A DNA stretch of 64,000 bases from Coriobacteriia bacterium (GTDB taxonomy: Bacteria > Actinomycetota > Coriobacteriia > Coriobacteriales > UMGS124): contig JAGZEG010000002.1 in the NCBI GenBank assembly GCA_018368455.1, positions 210,418 through 274,417 on the forward strand. The letters run 5' to 3'. Below, one piece after another: positions 16,126 to 24,498 of this stretch. Position 1 is the first letter of the stretch. Every line of letters starts with the position of its first letter. The position numbers and the translations under genes are program-made. The notes beneath the pieces are model-generated. The model was not told the DNA's origin and did not search any database. It saw only the letters and a list, made by a program, of their open reading frames with translations.

Positions 16126-17895
16126 ATGCGTTTCATCTTCTCGTACGCCCGACGCCATGCGCCCATGATGCTCGTAGCCATCCTTTTCCTCTCCGTCGAG
16201 ACGATGGCCGACCTACTGCAGCCCACGATGATGTCGTTCATCGTCGACAACGGCGTGCAGAGCGCTGACGTGCGCCAGATCCTGCGATACGGCGCCATCA
16301 TGCTGCTCATCGCCGCAGCTGGCGCCGGCGCGGCCTTTATGCGCAACAACCTGTCGAGCCGTGTGTCGCAAAGCGTTGGCCGCGAGATCCGCTCTGACGC
16401 CTACCGCAAGGTGCAGACACTCTCGTTCGAGAACATCGATCGCCTCAAGCCCGCCTCCCTCATCACGCGGCTCACCAACGACATCACCGTCATCGTCGAG
16501 TTCGTGAACTCCACGATGCGCCTCGCCGTAAAGACGCCGCTGACGGCCATCGGCGCCTTCGTGCTGCTCGTCATGCAGTCGCCGCAGCAGACGCCCGTCA
16601 TCCTCGTGCTTATGGCCGTCGCCGTCGCGCTCATCACACTCATGACGCGCCTTTCCCGCCCGCGCTTCGCCCGCCAGCAGCGCGCCATGGACGGGCTGAA
16701 CGACGTCAGCCGCGAATACCTCTCGTCGGTGCGCGTCGTCAAGGCGTTCGGCGCGGAGGCCCGCGAGCAGACACGTTTCGAGAGTGCCGCCTCGACGCTC
16801 GCACTCGCCGCGACGGCGGCCATGCGCGTCCCGGCCGTCATCGGGCCCGCGCTCAACCTCGCTGCCAACCTGGGCATTGTCGTGTTGCTGTGGATCTCGC
16901 AGGCACAGGATCCCGGCCAGATCGGCCGCCTCATGGCCAGCGTCAACTACACGACGCAGATCGTCATGTCGCTCGGCATGGTCGGCGGCGTACTCAACGG
17001 CGCGATGCGGGCGCTGACCTCCGCAGGCCGCGTGCAGGAGATCATGGACGAGACGCCGGCCCAAAGCGTACCCGCCGACCCCGAGCCCCTCACCGAGCCC
17101 CACGGCGACATCGAGCTGCGCTCCGTGAGCTTTCGCTATGCCGGCGCTACGCACGACGCGCTGTCGGACGTGAGCCTCAGCGTCCAGGCCGGCCAGACCG
17201 TCGGCATCATCGGGCCCACCGGCTCGGGCAAATCGACGCTCGTGAGCCTCGTGCCGCGCTTCTACGACGCCACGAGCGGCACGGTCCTGCTCGACGGTCA
17301 CGACGTCACTCAGCTTGCAGAAGAAGACCTGCGCGCCGTCATCGCCGTCGTGCCGCAGCGAGCCGTTCTGTTCACCGGCACAATCGCCGACAACCTGCGC
17401 TGGGGCGACGAGGGCGCGTCCGACGACCAGCTGTGGGATGCCCTGCGCACAGCCTGTGCCGACGAGTTCGTGCGCGCCCTGCCCGACGGGCTGGACGCCC
17501 AGCTCGGTCAAGGTGGCGTCAACCTGTCCGGCGGTCAGAAGCAGCGCCTCTGCCTGGCGCGTGCCCTACTGCGCAGGCCTCGCGTACTTATTCTCGACGA
17601 CTGCACGAGCGCGCTGGACGCCTCGACGGAGGCCCACGTGCTCGAGGGGCTGCGTGCCCGAGGCGAGCAAGGCGGCCTCACGATGCTGCTCATCAGCCAG
17701 CGCATATCCACCGTGCGGCGCGCCGACGTCGTACTCTGCCTCGAAAAGGGCCGCGTGCAGGGACTGGGCACGCACGACGAGCTCATGGCGGGCTGCGCGA
17801 CATACCGCGCGATCTACGAGTCGCAGGTCGGCGAGCCCGAGCCCGCCGGGACGAGCGTCGCCCCCGCGCAGGGAGGTGCCTCCCATGGCGCATAG
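16126..17895 (+). CDS. ABC exporter half-transporter, degenerate-site subunit
   Basis: The 589-residue protein has six membrane helices (about 15-300) and a nucleotide-binding domain. Walker A is GPTGSGKST, signature LSGGQKQR, and Walker B LILDDCTSALD. The catalytic Glu after Walker B is Asp, and the neighbouring residues are non-consensus, so this is the non-catalytic half of a heterodimeric type IV exporter (TM287/BmrC-like). Drug or lipid export is the usual role. Its 3' end overlaps the second subunit by 11 nt. Confidence 0.88.
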   Translation: MRFIFSYARRHAPMMLVAILFLSVETMADLLQPTMMSFIVDNGVQSADVRQILRYGAIMLLIAAAGAGAAFMRNNLSSRVSQSVGREIRSDAYRKVQTLSFENIDRLKPASLITRLTNDITVIVEFVNSTMRLAVKTPLTAIGAFVLLVMQSPQQTPVILVLMAVAVALITLMTRLSRPRFARQQRAMDGLNDVSREYLSSVRVVKAFGAEAREQTRFESAASTLALAATAAMRVPAVIGPALNLAANLGIVVLLWISQAQDPGQIGRLMASVNYTTQIVMSLGMVGGVLNGAMRALTSAGRVQEIMDETPAQSVPADPEPLTEPHGDIELRSVSFRYAGATHDALSDVSLSVQAGQTVGIIGPTGSGKSTLVSLVPRFYDATSGTVLLDGHDVTQLAEEDLRAVIAVVPQRAVLFTGTIADNLRWGDEGASDDQLWDALRTACADEFVRALPDGLDAQLGQGGVNLSGGQKQRLCLARALLRRPRVLILDDCTSALDASTEAHVLEGLRARGEQGGLTMLLISQRISTVRRADVVLCLEKGRVQGLGTHDELMAGCATYRAIYESQVGEPEPAGTSVAPAQGGASHGA

Positions 17896-19723
17896 CCCCG
17901 TCCCCGGCCCCGGTGGCCGCCCCGACCACCGGGCGATGCGCTACGGCAAGAAGGTCCGCCCCCGCGACGCCCGCGCCACGGTCCGGCGCCTCTGGGGCTT
18001 CACGCGCGGCCATCGCACAGCCCTGCTCGGCATATTCGCGTTGGGAGGGGGCTGCGCGCTCGCCCCGGTGCTCTCGCCGCTGCTCGTGGGGCGCGCCATC
18101 GATGCCATCAACCTGCACGGACCCGTCGCCACGACGCTCGGCCTGCTGCTCGCCGTCTACGTGGGCGGCTATCTCTCCAACTTCCTGCAGGGCTTCGTCA
18201 TGGCTGGCGTGGGCCAGCGCATCGTGCGCGACATCCGTCTGCGCCTGTTCGCCGACATGGAGCGCCTGCCCCTCGCGTTCTTCGACCGCCGTCAACACGG
18301 CGATCTCATGAGCCGCATCTCCAACGACGTCGACAACATCTCGACGACGCTCGCCGAGTCGCTCGCCCAGATCATGGTGTACGTGTTTTCCATCGGAGGC
18401 GCGCTGGCCGCGATGCTCTCGCTCAACGTGCTGCTCACCGGCGTCACGCTTCTGGCCGTCGTGCTCATCCTTGGCTTCAGCCGGCTCATCACCCGGCACA
18501 CCCGGCCGCTGTTCCTGCGCCAGCAGAGCGTGCTCGGCCAGCTCAACGGCCACGTCGAGGAGAGCGTCTCCGGTCTGGCGCTCGTCAAGGCCTTCGGCCG
18601 CGAGCAGGCGATGATCGACGCGTTCGAGCAGGCCAACGAGCAGTACCGCGACACGGCCGTGCGTGCCCTCGTGTGGTCGGGCCTGCTCATGCCGTTCACG
18701 AACGTCATCAACAACCTGTCGTTTCTCAACGTCGCCGTCGTCAGCGGCATCCTCGCCTCGCAAGGGCTCATCGGCGTCGGGCTCATCTCGAGCTTCCTGC
18801 TGTACTCGCGGCAGTTCACCCGGCCGTTCGTCGACATCGCAAGCATCTACAACCGGCTGCAGTCGGCCCTGGCCGGCGCCGAGCGCGTCTTCGAGGTCAT
18901 GGACGAGCAGCCTGAGCCGCCCGACAGCCCGGAAGCCCTGCCCCTGGATCGCCCGCGCGGCGACATCGCCATCGAGCACGTGACGTTCGGCTACGACCCG
19001 GCGCGCCCCGTGCTGCGCGACGTGAGCCTGCAGGTGTCGGCAGGGACGCGCGTGGCCATCGTCGGGCAGACGGGCTCGGGCAAGACGACGCTCATCAACC
19101 TGCTGACGCGCTTTTACGACGTCGACGAGGGCCGCATCCTGCTCGACGGCCACGACCTGCGCGCCTACCGCATGGCGGACTTGCGTCGAGCGTTCGGGTC
19201 CGTGCTGCAAGACCCCTCGCTGTTCAGCGCCACCGTCACGGAAAACATCTGCTACGGGCGGGAGTTCACCTCGCCGCAGGCAGCACGGGAGGCGGCAACC
19301 CGCGCTGCGGAGGCAACCAGCGCCGACGCGTTCATCCGCCAGCTTCCCCAGGGCTACGACACGGTACTCGAGGGCGGTGGTGCGGCGTTGTCCCAGGGGG
19401 AGCGCCAGCTGCTCACGATTGCGCGGGCATTCGTGGCCGACGCACCCATTCTCATTCTGGACGAGGCGACGAGCTCGGTGGACACGCTGACGGAGCGCGC
19501 GATCCGCGCTGCCATGTTCGAGCTCACACGCGGGCGAACGTCGTTCGTCATCGCACACCGGCTGTCGACCGTGCGAGACTCGGACCTCATTGTCGTTTTG
19601 GACAAAGGGCAAATCGTCGAGCGAGGCACGCACGAGGAGCTGCTGGCAGCAGGCGGGCGCTACGCCCAGATGTGGCGCACACAGAGCGGGGAGGACGAGA
19701 CGGGCACCCACGCCCAAAACTAA
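17885..19723 (+). CDS. ABC exporter half-transporter, catalytic subunit
   Basis: The 612-residue partner has six membrane helices (about 45-335) and a nucleotide-binding domain with Walker A GQTGSGKTT, Walker B LILDEATSSVDT with the catalytic Glu, and the H-loop FVIAHRLSTVRD. The signature is LSQGERQ, with Gln for the first Gly. This is the TM288/BmrD-like subunit. The ATG follows GGGAGG and lies inside the end of the upstream gene, so synthesis of the two halves is coupled. Confidence 0.88.
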   Translation: MAHSPVPGPGGRPDHRAMRYGKKVRPRDARATVRRLWGFTRGHRTALLGIFALGGGCALAPVLSPLLVGRAIDAINLHGPVATTLGLLLAVYVGGYLSNFLQGFVMAGVGQRIVRDIRLRLFADMERLPLAFFDRRQHGDLMSRISNDVDNISTTLAESLAQIMVYVFSIGGALAAMLSLNVLLTGVTLLAVVLILGFSRLITRHTRPLFLRQQSVLGQLNGHVEESVSGLALVKAFGREQAMIDAFEQANEQYRDTAVRALVWSGLLMPFTNVINNLSFLNVAVVSGILASQGLIGVGLISSFLLYSRQFTRPFVDIASIYNRLQSALAGAERVFEVMDEQPEPPDSPEALPLDRPRGDIAIEHVTFGYDPARPVLRDVSLQVSAGTRVAIVGQTGSGKTTLINLLTRFYDVDEGRILLDGHDLRAYRMADLRRAFGSVLQDPSLFSATVTENICYGREFTSPQAAREAATRAAEATSADAFIRQLPQGYDTVLEGGGAALSQGERQLLTIARAFVADAPILILDEATSSVDTLTERAIRAAMFELTRGRTSFVIAHRLSTVRDSDLIVVLDKGQIVERGTHEELLAAGGRYAQMWRTQSGEDETGTHAQN

Positions 19724-19753
19724 CCTCTTACACCAAGACACATGCCATTTTTC

Positions 19754-19781
19754 TTGAAATGTGATTGCCTATTACTATAAT
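19754..19781 (+). promoter_or_regulatory. Promoter of the GlpA-like/DUF1667/SBP/TiaS-like operon
   Basis: TTGAAA (19754-19759), 16 nt, and TATAAT (19776-19781) in an AT-rich island about 100 nt before the first start codon. This is the clearest sigma-70-type promoter in the window. Confidence 0.8.
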
Positions 19782-19881
19782 CGCTCTCGTATTACACATA
19801 AAACTGGCAGGCCATTTTCAGTTTCCGGGCTGTCTGGTGAGACGGTCTCGCGCCGCGCCACACCTTCGAAAGCGATGAACC

Positions 19882-21363
19882 ATGGCACAGGTATCAACCC
19901 ACAGCGTCGTCGTCATCGGAGCGGGAGTCTTGGGCTGCGCGGTAGCCCGGGAGCTTTCTCACCTCGACACGGACGTCTTGGTCCTCGAACGTGCGCACGA
20001 CGTAGGAGAAGGGTCAAGCAAGGCGAACAGCGGCGTCGTCCATGCAGGCTTCCACCCGCGCGGAGGCTCGCTCAAGGGCACCTCGTGCGTGGAAGGAAAC
20101 GCCCTGTTCGATAAGCTGACGACCGAGCTTGACATCCCATTTCGCCGAATCGGCGCCCTGATGGTCGCTTTTGAGCGCTCCGGCATCGACAAGCTCGAGG
20201 AAAAGCGAGCCCGCGCCGCACTCAACGGGGCCGGCACGCTCCCCATCGTGTCGGGCGACGAGGCCCGCGCTCTTGAGCCACGCCTCTCGCCCGGAGTCAT
20301 CTCGGCGATGCTCGCCCCCTCAACCGGCATCGTCTCGCCCTTTGAGCTCGTGCTCGCGCTTGCCCAAAACGCCCAGGCAAACGGCGTCTCCTTCAGATTC
20401 GGGGCAAACGTCGTCTCGATCAGCCGGCTCCCCGCGGACGATCCCGAAGGCCCTCGCTGGAGTCTCTCGCTCGATGACGGCACGACCGTGCAGACACGCT
20501 TCGTCGTCAACGCGGCCGGCGACCAGGCCGAGCTACTCGACTCCTTCGTTCATCCCCAGGACTACGTCGTTCGCCCTCGCGCCGGAGACTTCGTCGTGTT
20601 CGACAAGCAGGTGCCCAAGACGGCGATTCGCCACGTCATCTACCAGGCAGGAGAGCATGACGAGGGAGGGGTGCTGCTCGCTCCCACCGTCTCCGGCAAT
20701 CTGCTCGCCGGCCCGACGTCACGCAACGTGCGCTCGTTCTCAGATACAGGTGCCTCGCCCGAGGGCTTCGCCCACGTCCTCTCCGTAGCTCGCCATCTCA
20801 TCCCCTCTCTCGATACGAGGCGCGTCATCACGGGGTTTGCCGGTGTGCGCACCAACATCACCAACGTCAGCAAAGAGATCAAAGACTTCATCGTGCGCAC
20901 GTCTGCCCCCGGCTTCGTGAGCGCGCTGGGCATCAAGAATCCGGGGCTCACGGCCTCCCCCGCCCTCGCCAAGCGCGCAGTCGCCCTCTTGCGCGAGGAA
21001 GGCCTCGTCGCACGCGAACGCACGGGCTGGCTCCCCCAAAGGACGCGCTACGTACCCTTTCTCTCCCGTAGCGAGGAGGAGCAGGCCCGCCTCGCGCGAG
21101 AAGACCCGTCGTTCGACCACGTCATATGCCGTTGCGAGCTCGTGACCGAAGGAGACGTGAGGGCCGTCATGCGCGGGCCACTGCCGCCCTCGACCATCGC
21201 CGGCATGCGCCGCAGGCTGCGCTGCGGAATGGGCCGCTGCCAGGGCGGCTTCTGTCTGCCTCGCGTCCTGGCCATCATGGCCGACGAGCTGGGCGTCCCT
21301 GCCGAACAGGTCCCCTGGGGAGAGGGCGGCGCATCGCTGTCCTCTCGAAAGGTCAAGCGATGA
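19882..21363 (+). CDS. FAD-dependent dehydrogenase (GlpA/L-2-hydroxyglutarate oxidase type) with BFD-like Fe-S tail
   Basis: The 493-residue protein has an N-terminal Rossmann FAD motif (VVVIGAGVLGCAVARELS) and the DAO-fold segment SKANSGVVHAGFHP. Near the middle it has PTVSGNLLAGPT, and FAGVRTN follows. Residues about 413-480 are a BFD-like [2Fe-2S] domain with CRC and CGMGRCQGGFC. This matches GlpA-type dehydrogenases that work with a second flavoprotein and DUF1667 rather than aerobic GlpD. The substrate may be glycerol-3-phosphate or another hydroxy acid. It overlaps or abuts the next gene, which carries both other functions. Confidence 0.82.
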   Translation: MAQVSTHSVVVIGAGVLGCAVARELSHLDTDVLVLERAHDVGEGSSKANSGVVHAGFHPRGGSLKGTSCVEGNALFDKLTTELDIPFRRIGALMVAFERSGIDKLEEKRARAALNGAGTLPIVSGDEARALEPRLSPGVISAMLAPSTGIVSPFELVLALAQNAQANGVSFRFGANVVSISRLPADDPEGPRWSLSLDDGTTVQTRFVVNAAGDQAELLDSFVHPQDYVVRPRAGDFVVFDKQVPKTAIRHVIYQAGEHDEGGVLLAPTVSGNLLAGPTSRNVRSFSDTGASPEGFAHVLSVARHLIPSLDTRRVITGFAGVRTNITNVSKEIKDFIVRTSAPGFVSALGIKNPGLTASPALAKRAVALLREEGLVARERTGWLPQRTRYVPFLSRSEEEQARLAREDPSFDHVICRCELVTEGDVRAVMRGPLPPSTIAGMRRRLRCGMGRCQGGFCLPRVLAIMADELGVPAEQVPWGEGGASLSSRKVKR

Positions 21364-21380
21364 GGGCGGAGGAGGCCGCC

Positions 21381-22928
21381 ATGGCCACAGACGCAAGCAT
21401 GGACGCAATCGATGTCGTCGTCATCGGCGCAGGCCCGGCGGGGCTCGCCGCAGCGGTTGCCGCAAGGGAGGCGGGGGCACGCGACGTGCTCGTCCTCGAA
21501 CGAGACGACGCCCCGGGAGGCATTCTCACCCAGTGCGTCCACGACGGCTTTGGCCTGCACCTCTGTCGGCGCTCTCTCACCGGCCCGGAATACGCCGCCC
21601 TCTGGGAGGCCCGGGCGCGCGACGCGGGCGCCCGCATCGCCCTGCGCTCCCTCTGCGTCGGCGTCAGCCGCCTTGGCGACGGAAGGCTGTGCGTGGAGGC
21701 GGTGGGCCAGGCGCTCGGCGGCCACGTGCGTCTTGTCGCGCGCAGCGTGGTGGTGGCGACGGGGTGTCGCGAGCGCACGCGCGGCCAGCTGCTCATCCCC
21801 GGGACGCGTCCTGCCGGCGTCCTGACGGCGGGGTCTGCCCAGCGCATGGTCAACGTCGAGAACCAGCTGCCCGGAGACAAGGCAGTCATCCTTGGGGCCG
21901 GCGACATCGGCCTCATCATGGCGCGCAGGCTCACGCTGGAGGGGGCGCAGGTGCGCCTCGTGCTCGGACAAGCCCTCACGGGGTTGTTACGCAACCAGAT
22001 CCGCTGCGCCCAGGACTTTGGCGTGCCCGTGCTTCCCGGCTGGGGCATCGCCCGCATCCACGGATCCGGCCGGCTCAGCGGTGTCTCCATCGCCCCCATG
22101 AGAGAGGACGGCAGCCTCGACCTCGCCCGGCGGCGCTACGTCCGCTGCAACACGCTGCTGCTCGCCTGTGGCCTGATCCCCGAGACCGAGGTGCTGGACG
22201 CCTTGGGCGACAGCGATCGCGAGGGCGTGTTCCTGTGCGGCAACGCCGCCGGCCCGCGCGACCTCGTCGACCAGGTGACGCAGCAGGCCCTGCTCGCCGG
22301 GGTGCGTGCCGCCGTGCACGCGCGGCCCGAAGCTGCCCGGACATCGGAAGGCGGTACGCCCGGTGCCCTCTCCGACGCGCAGCTTGCCCATCTGCTGCCA
22401 GAGGCCGACGGCCGCGCTGCCCTTATGGACATCCCCGACCCCACGGGACGCGCTGGAACCTACCTTGAAGAGAGCGAGGGGCGTCCCCTTTCCCAGCCTG
22501 GAGAAACGGGCCCCCGCCCCAGCCCCGGCATAGTCCATGTTCCCTGCACGGCCTGCCCCCGAGGCTGCGTCATCGACGTCCGCCCGGCGACGGCGGGCGA
22601 AGAGGCTCAGGTGCTCGCAGGCGCCGGCTGCCCACGAGGGCACCGGGAGGCCCTGAGGGAGCTGACAAACCCGCTGCGCACGTTCACCGGGACAGTGCGG
22701 CTCATGGGATCGAACCGACCGCTTCTGTCCGTACGCACCGCGCAGGACGTACCGCGCGAACTTCTGCTTCCCATCGCCCGGGCGTGCCGGCGCATCCGAG
22801 CGCACGCCCCCGTACACATCGGGGACGTCGTGAGGGCGGACGTGGCGGGCAGCGGAGTCGACCTCGTGGCGACAGCCGCTGCAGACGAGGTGCCGTCCCG
22901 TCCTGAAAGCGGGCCGTCGGGCGCATGA
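21381..22928 (+). CDS. FAD/NAD(P)-dependent oxidoreductase fused to DUF1667
   Basis: The 515-residue protein has FAD (VVVIGAGPAGLAAAVAA) and NAD(P) (AVILGAGDIGLIMARRL) Rossmann motifs and ATGCRERTRGQLLIPG, as in GlpB-like partner flavoproteins. Residues about 385-500 are a DUF1667 domain (VPCTACPRGCVIDV, AGAGCPRGHREA, TGTVRLMGSNRPLLSVRT). In many bacteria DUF1667 is a separate third gene, so this is a fusion. The ATG at 21381 has GGAGGAGG 6 nt ahead; the ATG at 21360, overlapping the preceding stop, is an alternative that adds 7 residues. Confidence 0.85.
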   Translation: MATDASMDAIDVVVIGAGPAGLAAAVAAREAGARDVLVLERDDAPGGILTQCVHDGFGLHLCRRSLTGPEYAALWEARARDAGARIALRSLCVGVSRLGDGRLCVEAVGQALGGHVRLVARSVVVATGCRERTRGQLLIPGTRPAGVLTAGSAQRMVNVENQLPGDKAVILGAGDIGLIMARRLTLEGAQVRLVLGQALTGLLRNQIRCAQDFGVPVLPGWGIARIHGSGRLSGVSIAPMREDGSLDLARRRYVRCNTLLLACGLIPETEVLDALGDSDREGVFLCGNAAGPRDLVDQVTQQALLAGVRAAVHARPEAARTSEGGTPGALSDAQLAHLLPEADGRAALMDIPDPTGRAGTYLEESEGRPLSQPGETGPRPSPGIVHVPCTACPRGCVIDVRPATAGEEAQVLAGAGCPRGHREALRELTNPLRTFTGTVRLMGSNRPLLSVRTAQDVPRELLLPIARACRRIRAHAPVHIGDVVRADVAGSGVDLVATAAADEVPSRPESGPSGA

Positions 22929-22995
22929 CAAACGCGAGGCCCACCGCCCCGGAAGCACCAAACCCCATTCGCTGGTCATACAGAAAGGATGGACA

Positions 22996-24498
22996 ATGAG
23001 CATCACGCAATCGAGAGAAATCGTCGGAAGCTCCGTGGGCATCGGGGGATGCGCGAGCGACGGCATCCCAGCTGCCCGCCTGACGCGTCGAAGCCTGGTC
23101 AAGTTCGCCGCCGCCATGGCGGTCACGGGGCTTGGCATCGGCGGCCTGGCGCGCGCAGCCGAGGCCTCGTCAAGCCAGCTCGACAAGCAGGCACGCGAGC
23201 TCACCGACTACCGCGGACGCACGGTCAGCGTCCCCGCCGAGGCACAGCGCATCGCCATCCTCGACTCGTTCTCGGGAGAAGTCGCCGTCATGATCGGGGT
23301 TGCCGAGCGCATCCTCGGGCTCCCGGGAGGCGTCGTCTCGGACAAGATCCTGCAGACAATCTATCCGGGACTCTCCGACGCCACCACGTACTCGGGAGGC
23401 TCGGTCAACGCCGAGGACCTCGTCGCACGTGGATGCGACCTCGCCATCGTCCGCGACGCCATGAACGACGACGAGAAGGCCCAGCTCGACCGTGTGAACA
23501 TCCCCTATGTCATCGTGGGCTATGCCACGGTCGACGAGCAGCTTGACGCCATTCGACTCGTCGGTGAGGCGTGTGGCGGAGACGCTCAGCAGCGCGCCCA
23601 GGATCTTGCGACGTTCTATGCCCAGGTTGCCTCTGATGTCGAGGGGCGCGTCGCCGGCCTCGCACAAGACGAGCGCGCAAGCGTCTACCACAGCATCAAT
23701 GACCCGCTGCTCACCGACGGCAACGAATCGCTGGGCGTCGACTGGATCACGAGGGCGGGGTGCCTCGACGTCTCTGCCGACGAGCCCTCGGGGTCGAACG
23801 GGGATTACACCACGACGATCGAGCAGCTCTATATCTGGGAGCCGGACCTCATCGTTTGCAACGAGGCGGAGGCTGCCCAGGAGATTCTCTCTTCCGACGC
23901 GTGGGCCGGCCTGGGCGCCGTGTCCCGGGGCGAGGTCCACGTCATCCCGACGGGGGCGACGCGCTGGGGCCAGCGCGGAAGTGCCGAGACGAGCCTTGGC
24001 ATGCTCTGGCTCGGGTGCACCGTCTACCCCGACCTGTTCGCCGACGTCGACCTGCAGGCCGTCGTGACCGACTACTACGCGAAGTACCTGGGCGTAACGG
24101 TTGATGACGCCCTCTATCAGCAGATGATCTCCGGCCAGGGCATCCGCTCGGGAGGCGGCGGGAACGGAAGCGGCAACGGGAGTGGTAATGGCGGCGGGAA
24201 CGGCTCCGGCGGCGGGCGCGGTAACGGGTCCGGCGGCGGCAACGGAGGCGGTAACGGCTCGGGTGGTGGTAACGGCTCCGGGAACGGAGGAGGCAACGGC
24301 TCGGGTGGTAGCAACGGGTCTGGCGGCGGACGGGGCGATGGTTCCGGCGGCGGGAACGGCTCGGGCAACGGAGGCGGGAACGGCTCCGGTGGCGGAAACG
24401 GATCGGGGCGCGGTAACGGCTCCGGTGGTGGTAATGGCGGGGGCAACGGCTCCGGCGGTGGCAATGGCGGCGGGAACGGCAACGGAGGCGGAAACTAA
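22996..24498 (+). CDS. Tat-exported periplasmic-binding-type protein with a long Gly/Asn/Ser tail
   Basis: The 500-residue protein has a twin-arginine signal (RRSLVKFAAAMAVTGLGIGG, about 30-50). Residues 65-375 are a BtuF/FepB-type substrate-binding domain (GRTVSVPAEAQRIAILDS, VSDKIL, EPDLIVCNEAEAA, GEVHVIPTG). From about 386 to the end it is nearly only Gly, Asn and Ser in GGGNGSG units, with no sorting signal. There is no ABC permease or ATPase gene nearby, so it may act with remote partners or not in transport. The ATG follows AGAAAGGA. Its TAA overlaps the next ATG. Confidence 0.8.
   Translation: MSITQSREIVGSSVGIGGCASDGIPAARLTRRSLVKFAAAMAVTGLGIGGLARAAEASSSQLDKQARELTDYRGRTVSVPAEAQRIAILDSFSGEVAVMIGVAERILGLPGGVVSDKILQTIYPGLSDATTYSGGSVNAEDLVARGCDLAIVRDAMNDDEKAQLDRVNIPYVIVGYATVDEQLDAIRLVGEACGGDAQQRAQDLATFYAQVASDVEGRVAGLAQDERASVYHSINDPLLTDGNESLGVDWITRAGCLDVSADEPSGSNGDYTTTIEQLYIWEPDLIVCNEAEAAQEILSSDAWAGLGAVSRGEVHVIPTGATRWGQRGSAETSLGMLWLGCTVYPDLFADVDLQAVVTDYYAKYLGVTVDDALYQQMISGQGIRSGGGGNGSGNGSGNGGGNGSGGGRGNGSGGGNGGGNGSGGGNGSGNGGGNGSGGSNGSGGGRGDGSGGGNGSGNGGGNGSGGGNGSGRGNGSGGGNGGGNGSGGGNGGGNGNGGGN
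24148..24495 (+). repeat. Coding tandem repeat, Gly/Asn/Ser units
   Basis: About 350 nt of degenerate repeats built from GGC/GGT/GGA, AAC and TCC/TCG codons (units such as GGCAACGGCTCGGGTGG). It encodes the C-terminal tail of the binding protein. Repeat structure at DNA level could allow length variation between strains. Confidence 0.85.

Noticed and set aside
17783..19741. 652-codon frame antisense to the ABC exporter
   Set aside because: The plus-strand ABC subunit has all motifs; the antisense frame has no recognisable domain or ribosome site.
24148..24495. CRISPR or non-coding repeat
   Set aside because: The repeat is in frame and encodes a Gly/Asn/Ser tail that ends at a proper stop coupled to the next gene.
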